Assembly (NCBI GenBank): GCA_913061345.1
Contig: CAJXTZ010000028.1
Location: 1 to 28,632, forward strand
Length of the DNA: 28,632 nt
Direction of reading: 5' to 3'
DNA from: an uncultured Erythrobacter sp.
Lineage (GTDB): Bacteria; Pseudomonadota; Alphaproteobacteria; Sphingomonadales; Sphingomonadaceae
Below the pieces are notes generated by a model. That model was not told the origin of the DNA, ran no database searches, and saw only the letters and a list, made by a program, of their open reading frames with translations. This document shows positions 1-6,432 of the stretch, in pieces. Both the position numbers and the translations under genes were made by a program. Position 1 is the stretch's first letter, and each line of letters starts with the position of its first letter.

Positions 1-49
1 ACGAGATCATGCCTAGTCTCGTGGGCTCGGAGATGTGTATAAGAGACAG
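1..49. other. Illumina Nextera i7 adapter left on the contig end
   Basis: This stretch is synthetic, not genomic. Positions 1-7 match the end of the P7 primer, 8-15 (CATGCCTA) match the Nextera N706 index, 16-30 are the Nextera read-2 linker (GTCTCGTGGGCTCGG), and 31-49 are the 19-base Tn5 mosaic end. The order P7 tail, index, linker, mosaic end is exactly that of a finished Nextera library molecule. Genomic sequence starts at about position 50. Reading frames running into it are chimeric. Confidence 0.98.
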
Positions 50-300
50 CGCATACCCACTGCGGCAGCCAAGAGCCGAGCGATGCTGGTCTTGCCCGTG
101 CCGGGCGGCCCCCACAAAACCATGCTGGAAAGCTTTCCGGCGGCCACCATCCGTCCGATTGCACCTTCCGGGCCGGTGATATGTTCCTGCCCGATAACCT
201 CGTCCAGGCTGCGTGGCCTGAGTCGATCGGCAAGGGGAGAATCCTCGCGCACTACTTCGGGCGGGGATTGCGGAGCATCGTCGGCAAAGAGATCGGCCAT
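50..300 (-). CDS. rarA: Replication-associated recombination protein A (RarA/MgsA), N-terminal fragment
   Basis: This is the first ~84 residues of a AAA+ ATPase of the RarA/MgsA (WHIP/WRNIP1) family, which acts at stalled replication forks with SSB and RecA. The sequence shows the family's N-terminal segment (PLADRLRPRSLDEVIGQEHI) followed by a Walker A motif, GPPGTGKTS, near residue 65. The start is the ATG at 300. The gene runs off the left end; the open frame continues into adapter, and the residues after GMR (ending LYTSPSPRD) are translated Nextera sequence. Full-length RarA is about 430-450 residues, so some 80% is missing. It is divergent from the PadR regulator across a 121 bp gap. 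Confidence 0.9.
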
Positions 301-370
301 CGCACCTATGTAGCGCCTTGATCGGAGCGAGGTAGAGAAGTCTGCGAAATTTTTCTCCGCCTCTTGCTAC

Positions 371-410
371 GATAGGTCTAAGATATATCTTAAGGCACGT
401 GGGACCTATC
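371..410. promoter_or_regulatory. Palindromic probable operator upstream of the PadR-type regulator
   Basis: A perfect 14 bp palindrome TAAGATATATCTTA lies at 379-392, flanked by an 8 bp inverted repeat, GATAGGTC at 371-378 and GACCTATC at 403-410. AT-rich dyads of this kind are typical binding sites of PadR-family repressors, and this one lies 30-50 bp before the start of a PadR-type gene and also between it and divergent rarA. Autoregulation is inferred. The outer repeat could also form a hairpin in the leader RNA. Confidence 0.6.
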
Positions 411-421
411 GGAGAAGACAC

Positions 422-1354
422 ATGAGCAAGGACAACAGGAAGCCACCCAAACCATCTAGGCCGCCCCGGTCGGGGAAGGCTGGCGCAGCAGCCAGTTCGC
501 GCGGGCGCAGCCATGGGTCACGCGAAGAGACTGTGGAACCCGAAGATATCGAAGACATCGACGCGAAGAACGAAGGTCAGCCTGAGGACAAGGATTTCGA
601 AGTGGAAATCGAGGTAGACATCGACGATACCGATGATGGTGAGGCTGGCGAATGGGAGGAAGGCGGTCCACGCCGCTATCGCCGCCGTACCTATCGCAGC
701 AACGATCTTTTCGGCGCGGAAGGCATCTTCGGTGCCGATGGCCCGTTCGGGAAAAGTGGTCCGTTCGGTCCCGGCGGCCCTTTCGGCAAGGATGGTGTAT
801 TTGGCCCAGGTGGCCTTTTCGCCAAGAGCAGCCAAGGCGACAGGCGCCAGCAACGCCATCAGCACCGGCGGCACGGCGGAGATGCACCACGCCGGCGTCG
901 GCTATTCGGTCCGGGCGAGTTGCGGCTGGTTCTGCTGGCCATGCTGGCTGAGGAACCGCGGCACGGTTATGAACTGATCAAGGCGCTGGAAGAAATGACG
1001 GCGGGCTCCTACTCGCCCAGTCCCGGTACGATTTACCCGACATTGCAGATGCTGGCCGACGAAGGCGTAATCGCGGAGAAGGATAGCGACGATGCCAAGA
1101 AACTGTTCCAGGCGACGAAGACGGGCCTTGCCGAACTGAAAGATCGCAAGGAGGAGTTGGAGGAGTTGTGGGAGCGGCTGGGGCGCAAACGAGAGCGTGC
1201 GCGTCCAAGTGGTTCGGCAGAGCTTTTTCGTGCCATGAGCAATCTTGGCACCGTGCTGAAGAACAAGGCATGGAGCGGCGGGTTGAAGGATATGGACAAG
1301 GATAAGGTCGTCGACCTGATCGACGAACTCGCCCGGAAGATAGAGCGCCTCTAA
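422..1354 (+). CDS. PadR-family transcriptional regulator, YqjI-like, with long disordered FG-repeat N-terminus
   Basis: A 310-residue protein. Residues about 160-252 form a PadR winged-helix domain, starting RRRRLFGPGELRLVLL and including HGYELIKALEEMT and YSPSPGTIYPTLQML, very close to E. coli YqjI, a repressor tied to nickel and iron homeostasis. Residues 1-95 are low complexity: basic (1-35), then strongly acidic (36-80), then Arg-rich. Residues 96-131 are six xFGxxG hexapeptides, then a His/Arg/Gln-rich stretch (138-160). YqjI also has a polar N-terminal extension, metal binding and His/Cys-rich; here there is no Cys and only a few His, so metal sensing is uncertain. The C-terminus (255-310) is a charged helical tail. 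The start ATG follows GGAGAAG at 411-417. Target genes are unknown. Confidence 0.88.
   Translation: MSKDNRKPPKPSRPPRSGKAGAAASSRGRSHGSREETVEPEDIEDIDAKNEGQPEDKDFEVEIEVDIDDTDDGEAGEWEEGGPRRYRRRTYRSNDLFGAEGIFGADGPFGKSGPFGPGGPFGKDGVFGPGGLFAKSSQGDRRQQRHQHRRHGGDAPRRRRLFGPGELRLVLLAMLAEEPRHGYELIKALEEMTAGSYSPSPGTIYPTLQMLADEGVIAEKDSDDAKKLFQATKTGLAELKDRKEELEELWERLGRKRERARPSGSAELFRAMSNLGTVLKNKAWSGGLKDMDKDKVVDLIDELARKIERL
707..814 (+). repeat. In-frame 18 bp repeat encoding six xFGxxG hexapeptides
   Basis: Within the PadR-type gene the protein reads LFGAEG, IFGADG, PFGKSG, PFGPGG, PFGKDG, VFGPGG (residues 96-131), with a decayed seventh unit LFAKSS. Every unit is exactly six codons, with Phe at position 2 and Gly at positions 3 and 6. 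At DNA level this is an 18-base periodicity with variable third positions, pointing to an older, selected repeat and not a recent slippage. Confidence 0.9.
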
Positions 1355-1440
1355 TTCATCAAACCCATTTCCCTGTTGCGATAATGTATGTTAATTATCG
1401 TCACGATTAGAATTGTTGTCGCGACAGGGGAAACTTGCAT

Positions 1441-1878
1441 ATGGCTATCATGGGACGACCTGCCACGCCCTGGCATTTCTGGGTGGTGAGTATTCTGGCG
1501 CTTATCTGGAATGGCTTCGGCGCGTTTGATTACCTGATGACGCAGACCCGCAACGAAGCGTACATGTCGGCATTCACTCCCGAACAGCTTGAATATTTCT
1601 ATGGCTTCCCTGTGTGGATGGAGGCGCTCTGGGCCGTTGGCGTCTGGTTCGCCCTTCTTGGTGCGGTGCTGCTTCTGCTTCGCAGCCGGTTTGCCGTCTA
1701 TGGCTTTGTCCTTGGCCTCGTCGGGCTTGCCGGATCTTCGGCTTACCAGTTCATCAACCCCGCACCCGAGGGCGTGCTGGATGGAACGGGCCTTATCATG
1801 ACTGTCGTGATCTGGATCAGCCAGATCCTGCTGCTATTTTACGCGCTGGCAATGTCGCGCAGGCGTGTTCTACGCTGA
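1441..1878 (+). CDS. Four-helix integral membrane protein, function unknown
   Basis: A 145-residue protein with four hydrophobic segments at roughly residues 10-27 (FWVVSILALIWNGFGAFDYL), 55-80 (WAVGVWFALLGAVLLLL), 83-103 and 115-138. The motif WNGFGAFDYLMTQT and a central FYGFPVWMEALWAVGVW recur in unnamed proteobacterial inner-membrane proteins. An upstream in-frame TTG at 1435 is possible, but ATG 1441 is well spaced from the AGGGGAA at 1426-1432, so it is preferred. A 10 bp palindrome TGTCGCGACA (1417-1426) lies just before the ribosome site. The 3' end overlaps the convergent glycosyltransferase by 9 bp. No function is assigned. Confidence 0.8.
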   Translation: MAIMGRPATPWHFWVVSILALIWNGFGAFDYLMTQTRNEAYMSAFTPEQLEYFYGFPVWMEALWAVGVWFALLGAVLLLLRSRFAVYGFVLGLVGLAGSSAYQFINPAPEGVLDGTGLIMTVVIWISQILLLFYALAMSRRRVLR

Positions 1879-3036
1879 CGGTACTTTGCCTGACCGGCGC
1901 TGTTCGATCAGGCGCAGGTAAGTTTCTGCCACAGCGCCGTTGATTGCATCCCAATCGAATTCATCGGCGCGGTTCGCGCCTGCCTGTCCGTGCGACCTGC
2001 GCAGATCGGGGTCTGCGGAATATGCGGACAGCTTGTGCACATAGGCAGCAATCTCGCGCGGCGGCACCAGATAACCCGTCTCGCCATCCACCACCAGGCT
2101 GGCAGCGCCTGTCGCATCGGCTGCCACGACGGGCACGCCGCAGGCCATCGCCTCCAGCGTTACATTGCCGAAAGTCTCTGTAACGGAAGGGTTCAGCAAC
2201 ACATCCATGCTGGCGACGGCACGGCCAAGATCCCGCCCTTGCTGGAAGCCGACGAATTTCGCCTCGGGAACTTTTTCGGCAAAGAAATCCTTTGCCGGCC
2301 CCTCTCCGATTACAAGAACCTGGTGGGGCACGTTCCGCTTGCGCAGTTCAACCATGGTTTCAGCAAATATGTCGATGCCCTTTTCCAGCACCAGACGGCC
2401 AAGGAAGCCGATTGCCATGTCATCGTCCGCAATGCCCAAGGCGCGGCGCCACTCTAGATCACGCTGATGCGGGGTGAATATGCCGCGATCGACCCCGCGC
2501 GACCATGTTCCGATATCTTCATGCATTCCCTGCTCGCGCAGTTCGGCGATCATGCTGGCTGAAGGGGCGACGATAGCATCGCAACGCTTGTAGAAACGTC
2601 GGAGCAGAGAAACGAACAGCGGTTCCACGAAACCGAAGCCGTAGTAACGCGGGTATGTCTCGAACCGTGTATGCACGCTGGCGAGTACCGGAACTTCGTG
2701 CGCGCGTGCCCAGGTAAGCGCGCGATGGCCAGCGACGTCGGGGCTGGAAAGATGTACGATATGGGGATCGAACCGTGCGAGATCCTCCTTGATCTGAGCG
2801 CCGAGCCCGGTGGAAAACTGGTATTCCCCGCGACCGGGGATCGGCACCGAAGGCAGGCTGACAAGCTCGCCCGCAGGTTCGAAAGCGGGGGTATCCGTGG
2901 TAGGCGAATAGACTCGCACCTGCGCGCCTTGGCGCAGCAGGTAAGCCACCAGCCGGTTCAGCGCCTGGTTCGCGCCATCGCGAACGTAGTTGTAGTTGCC
3001 ACTGAACAGGGCCACGCGCAGGTCCGAACTCATCAT
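1870..3036 (-). CDS. GT4-family glycosyltransferase (GT-B fold)
   Basis: A 388-residue protein with the two Rossmann-like halves of a GT-B enzyme. The N-terminal half has SGNYNYVRDGANQALNRLV, a glycine-rich acceptor-side loop; the C-terminal half has the nucleotide-sugar site, FLGRLVLEKGIDIF (residues ~211-224), GEGP, and the E-x7-E motif ETFGNVTLE (Glu287 and Glu295). The family includes retaining alpha-mannosyl- and glucosyltransferases acting on lipids or sugars at the inner face of the membrane; SVHTRFETYPRYYGFGFVEPL resembles enzymes of the MgtA/SqdX type. The true substrate cannot be told. The frame stays open to 3459, but the family N-terminus begins at the ATG pair 3034-3036/3031-3033, so the start is set there. 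It converges on and overlaps the preceding membrane-protein gene by 9 bp. Confidence 0.88.
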   Translation of the reverse strand: MMSSDLRVALFSGNYNYVRDGANQALNRLVAYLLRQGAQVRVYSPTTDTPAFEPAGELVSLPSVPIPGRGEYQFSTGLGAQIKEDLARFDPHIVHLSSPDVAGHRALTWARAHEVPVLASVHTRFETYPRYYGFGFVEPLFVSLLRRFYKRCDAIVAPSASMIAELREQGMHEDIGTWSRGVDRGIFTPHQRDLEWRRALGIADDDMAIGFLGRLVLEKGIDIFAETMVELRKRNVPHQVLVIGEGPAKDFFAEKVPEAKFVGFQQGRDLGRAVASMDVLLNPSVTETFGNVTLEAMACGVPVVAADATGAASLVVDGETGYLVPPREIAAYVHKLSAYSADPDLRRSHGQAGANRADEFDWDAINGAVAETYLRLIEQRRSGKVPSA

Positions 3037-3295
3037 CGTTGCAGCCCTTAATCGAGCCAACCCCGAATGGCGAGAGGGAGCGCGCGAAGTTGACGAAGTT
3101 GACATCGTAACGCTGCACAGAACCGGGCGAAAACGGCGCAAGAACAACGATTGCAGACAGGCCAGCGAAGTTGACAGCCAAGAGGACGAACCAGCGCCTT
3201 TCGAAGTGTAACGGATGTGTCCCATAACGAGGGCGAATGAATGCTGGTGGATTTGTAGGAAAGGTGACGGCCCCCTTCTGATTGCAGGAAATGCG

Positions 3296-3359
3296 CCTGC
3301 GAAATTGAAAACCCGCGAAATCGAAAACCCGCGAAACCGGAAGCTCGCGAAATCGGACG
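3296..3359. repeat. Four direct tandem copies of a 16 bp unit
   Basis: The units are CCTGCGAAATTGAAAA (3296-3311), CCCGCGAAATCGAAAA (3312-3327), CCCGCGAAACCGGAAG (3328-3343) and CTCGCGAAATCGGACG (3344-3359). The core GCGAAAYYGRAA is kept in all four, with divergence increasing to the right. The array lies between the divergent glycosyltransferase and the membrane-protein gene at 3400. It could be a minisatellite or a set of regulator sites. It has no coding role I can defend. Confidence 0.88.
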
Positions 3360-3399
3360 AATGCGGAACAGCAAAGGCCGCGTCTGCGTTGGAAGGACC

Positions 3400-4155
3400 A
3401 TGGAGCAGGGCGAAATCCTCATCACCGCGGCAATGGCTGCCGGATTCATCGCCATCCATCTGCTCGTGCGGCGCCTTCGATTCCTAGATGTTACGCCGCG
3501 CAGCGGCTGGCTCTCCTTCGCAGGCGGCGTTGCCGTGGCTTACGTGTTCCTTCACGTTCTGCCCGATATCGCTGCGCATCAGCGTGAATTTGCAGACAGC
3601 ATGGGCGTGGATGCCATGGCCGCCGAAAGCGTCATCTATTCTCTGACGCTGGCAGGCCTTGCCGTCTTCTACGGGCTCGAACGGGCGGTGAAGGTAAGTC
3701 GGGGCGAAAGCCGCGATGCGGGCGAGGGTGACCGGATGCGCGATGACGTGCTTTATCTGCATCTCGTTACTTACGGCATGTTCAACGCGCTGATCGGATA
3801 TCTCCTGCTTCACCGGGAGGAGGGCGGCGCATGGTCGCTGGGCCTGTATTTCGTAGCGATGGGGCTGCACTTCCTCACGGCCGATTTCGGCATGCGGCAG
3901 GATCATCCCGAAGCCTACGACAGGTTGGGGAGGTGGGTCATCAGCGCCGCCGTTCTGGCAGGCTGGGTGATGGGCCTGGCGGTGGACTTGTCGCCCGTAC
4001 TGATCGGTTGCCTGTTCGCATTCCTGGCAGGCGGCATCATCCTGAACGTGTTGAAGGAAGAACTGCCCGAAGAACGACAGAGCTTCTTCATGCCCTTCGT
4101 ATTGGGCGTTTCTCTATATGCCGGCTTGATACTGGCAGAACGGCACTGGGTCTGA
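3400..4155 (+). CDS. Eight-helix membrane protein, distantly ZIP-transporter-like
   Basis: About 251 residues with eight hydrophobic segments: ILITAAMAAGFIAIHLLV, LSFAGGVAVAYVFLHVLP, SVIYSLTLAGLAVFYGL, LHLVTYGMFNALIGYLLL, LGLYFVAMGLHFLTADF, VISAAVLAGWVMGLAV, VLIGCLFAFLAGGIILNVL and FFMPFVLGVSLYAGLILA. The helix count, the FLHVLPDI motif after helix 2, and the LAGGIILNVLKEELPEE loop before the last helix recall ZIP metal permeases, but the canonical HNxxDG and HEIPEG metal motifs of helices 4 and 5 are only vaguely echoed (HLVTYGMFN, MGLHFLTADF). The ATG at 3400 follows GGAAGG closely; the ATG at 3361, directly after the tandem repeat, is an alternative adding 13 residues. Function is unproven. 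Confidence 0.78.
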   Translation: MEQGEILITAAMAAGFIAIHLLVRRLRFLDVTPRSGWLSFAGGVAVAYVFLHVLPDIAAHQREFADSMGVDAMAAESVIYSLTLAGLAVFYGLERAVKVSRGESRDAGEGDRMRDDVLYLHLVTYGMFNALIGYLLLHREEGGAWSLGLYFVAMGLHFLTADFGMRQDHPEAYDRLGRWVISAAVLAGWVMGLAVDLSPVLIGCLFAFLAGGIILNVLKEELPEERQSFFMPFVLGVSLYAGLILAERHWV

Positions 4156-4163
4156 GACAGTTG

Positions 4164-4223
4164 GCCTGCCGCACGACACGGCAGGCATTTCGGCATGGGT
4201 CTGGTCGATACCGACACCATGCC
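4164..4223. terminator. Two consecutive hairpins between convergent genes, probable bidirectional terminator region
   Basis: Hairpin 1 is GCCTGCCG (4164-4171), a 7-base loop, then CGGCAGGC (4179-4186), followed by ATTT. Hairpin 2 is GGCATGG (4192-4198) pairing with CCATGCC (4217-4223), with an inner GGT-CGAT-ACC stem. They lie just after the stop of the membrane-protein gene (4155) and 68 bases beyond the typA stop (4292). The T tract is short, so rho-independent strength is uncertain; mRNA 3'-end protection would also fit. Confidence 0.5.
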
Positions 4224-4291
4224 CAACACCCCTGCATGCCAGTTTCGCGGCGCGCGAGAGGATCACCCCTCGCCGCCGACGCCGTTCCTCA

Positions 4292-6130
4292 TCAATCCTT
4301 GTTCGACCGCCTGGCGCGCTTGCGCTCGTGCGGGTCGAGGTGGACCTTGCGCAGGCGGATGCTTTTCGGGGTGACTTCCACGATCTCGTCGTCACCGATA
4401 TAGGCGATGGCCTGTTCCAGCGTCATCTTGCGCGGCGGGGTCAGGCGGATGCCTTCATCCTTGCCGCTGGCGCGGAAGTTGGTGAGCTGCTTGGATTTAA
4501 GCGGATTCACTTCAAGATCGTCGGGCTTGGCGTTCTCGCCGATGATCATGCCTTCGTACAGCTTCTCACCCGGAGCGATGAACAGCACGCCGCGCTCTTC
4601 GATGGTGTTGAGCGCGTAGGCCATGGCCTCGCCCTGTTCCATAGAGATCAGCACGCCGTTCTGGCGACCGGCAATCTTGCCCTTGTAGGGACCATAGCTG
4701 TCGAACAGGCGGTTCATGATGCCGGTGCCGCGCGTGTCGGACAGGAATTCGCCGTGATAACCGATCAGGCCGCGGCTGGGCGCGAGGAAGGTAAGGCGGG
4801 TCTTGCCACCGCCGCTGGGGCGCATGTCGGTCATTTCCGCTTTGCGCTGGGCCATCTTCTCGACAACCGTGCCGGAAAATTCCTCGTCCACGTCCACGAC
4901 GACAGTCTCGTAGGGCTCCATGCGCTGGCCGTTCTCTTCCTTGTAAAGAACGCGCGGGCGACTGATGGAAAGCTCGAAGCCTTCGCGCCGCAGGGTCTCG
5001 ATCACCACGCCAAGCTGCAACTCGCCGCGGCCTGCCACTTCGAAGGCATCCTTGCCCTCGGCTTCGGTGATACGGATGGCCACGTTGCCTTCGGCTTCGC
5101 GTTCCAGACGTTCACGGATGACCCGGCTCTGCACCTTGTCGCCTTCGCGGCCCGCATAGGGGCTGTCGTTGACGGCAAAGGTCATGCTGAGGGTAGGCGG
5201 ATCGATCGGCTGAGCGTGGATCGGCACGCTCACATGCGGGGCGCACAGGGTGTTGGAAACGGTCGCTTCGGTAAGGCCTGCAATGGCAACGATATCGCCC
5301 GCCTTGGCATGCAGCACGGGTTCGCGCTCCAGTCCGTTATAGGCGAAGACCTTCGTCGCGCGGCCGGATTCGACCAGTTTGCCGTTCACGTCCAGCGCCT
5401 TGATCGGCATGCCGGTTTCCAGACGGCCACTCTCGATACGGCCTGTCAGGATACGACCGAGGAAGGCGTCTCGGTCCAGCAGGGTGGCCAGCATCGCAAA
5501 CTCACCCTCGGGATCGAGATCCGGAGCAGGAACGTGACTGACGATCAGCTCGAACAGCGGGATCAGGTTGCCTTCGCGCGCGTCGATATCTTCGCTCGCA
5601 TAACCGGAGCGGCCCGAGGCGTAGAGCACGGGGAAATCCAGCTGCTCGTCGTTGGCATCGAGGTTTACGAAAAGGTCGAACACTTCGTCCAGGACCTCGG
5701 CCGCGCGAGCGTCCTGGCGGTCGATCTTGTTGACGACAACGATGGGCTTGAGGCCGAGGCCCAGCGCCTTGCCGGTCACGAACTTGGTTTGCGGCATCGG
5801 GCCTTCGGCGGCATCCACCAGCAGGATGACACCGTCGACCATGCTCAGGATACGTTCCACCTCTGCACCGAAGTCGGCGTGGCCGGGGGTGTCGACGATA
5901 TTGATATGGTAGTTCTGCTGTCCGCCTTCCGGGGCCCATTCCACGCTGGTAGGTTTTGCAAGGATGGTGATCCCGCGTTCCTGTTCCAGTTCATTGGAAT
6001 CCATTGCGCGTTCTTCCACGCGCTCGTTCTCACGAAAGGTGCCGGACTGGCGGAAGAGCTGGTCGACAAGAGTGGTCTTGCCATGGTCGACGTGGGCGAT
6101 GATCGCCACGTTGCGGAGGGGGGCGGACAT
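4292..6130 (-). CDS. typA: Ribosome-associated translational GTPase TypA/BipA
   Basis: A 612-residue EF-G-like GTPase that binds the 70S ribosome and helps large-subunit assembly and stress or cold adaptation. G-domain motifs are intact: HVDHGKTT (13-20), the ERGITI switch region (51-56), DTPGHADFG (80-88) and NKID (134-137). The elongation-factor domains II, III and V follow, then the TypA-specific C-terminus with [24 protein letters not shown] and the Lys/Arg-rich end [18 protein letters not shown]. Length matches the family (about 600-615). ATG 6130 is the clear start. It is divergent from the TonB-dependent receptor. A 623-residue open frame on the other strand is an artefact of its codon usage. 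Confidence 0.97.
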   Translation of the reverse strand: MSAPLRNVAIIAHVDHGKTTLVDQLFRQSGTFRENERVEERAMDSNELEQERGITILAKPTSVEWAPEGGQQNYHINIVDTPGHADFGAEVERILSMVDGVILLVDAAEGPMPQTKFVTGKALGLGLKPIVVVNKIDRQDARAAEVLDEVFDLFVNLDANDEQLDFPVLYASGRSGYASEDIDAREGNLIPLFELIVSHVPAPDLDPEGEFAMLATLLDRDAFLGRILTGRIESGRLETGMPIKALDVNGKLVESGRATKVFAYNGLEREPVLHAKAGDIVAIAGLTEATVSNTLCAPHVSVPIHAQPIDPPTLSMTFAVNDSPYAGREGDKVQSRVIRERLEREAEGNVAIRITEAEGKDAFEVAGRGELQLGVVIETLRREGFELSISRPRVLYKEENGQRMEPYETVVVDVDEEFSGTVVEKMAQRKAEMTDMRPSGGGKTRLTFLAPSRGLIGYHGEFLSDTRGTGIMNRLFDSYGPYKGKIAGRQNGVLISMEQGEAMAYALNTIEERGVLFIAPGEKLYEGMIIGENAKPDDLEVNPLKSKQLTNFRASGKDEGIRLTPPRKMTLEQAIAYIGDDEIVEVTPKSIRLRKVHLDPHERKRARRSNKD

Positions 6131-6432
6131 AACTGTGGTTTCCTGGATTACGGCGGGCGCTTAATGCTGCACCTGCGAATTGGCGCGCCGATAGCCTAAG
6201 AGGCGCTCCGCCGCAAGCGTATCCGGGTAGATTTGCTTGACGTATACGTTAGGTACCTCCATGTTGCGCGAATGATACACAGGTAGTTTCTTCGGTAACA
6301 TGTGGGTAAACTCCCGATTGTGCGAAGCTTTCTCGCCCGGTATTGCAATTCAGCCTAGAAAGAGGTCGCTTGAGGTCCGTACGCCACCGAAAAAACCGGG
6401 GCACGGCCTTCGAGGGAGAGATGGAGAAATTA
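6131..6432. other. Intergenic region between divergent typA and the TonB-dependent receptor
   Basis: About 300 bp without a defendable gene. It must hold the typA promoter (minus strand) and the receptor promoter (plus strand). Visible landmarks are a perfect 10 bp palindrome ACGTATACGT at 6240-6249 overlapping a -35-like TTGACG (6237-6242), without a convincing -10 at normal spacing. No iron-box match could be called with confidence. The stretch is visibly less GC-rich than the genes on either side. Confidence 0.5.

Noticed and set aside
35..313. 92-residue plus-strand frame starting MYKRQ
   Set aside because: Its start is translated Nextera adapter and the rest is antisense to rarA.
3037..3459. 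N-terminal extension of the glycosyltransferase frame
   Set aside because: The extension translates the 16 bp tandem repeat and shows no similarity to GT4 enzymes; the family N-terminus begins at 3036.
4328..6199. 623-residue open frame on the plus strand opposite typA
   Set aside because: It is fully antisense to an intact, well conserved typA, lacks any family signature, and has the composition expected from reading high-GC codons backward.
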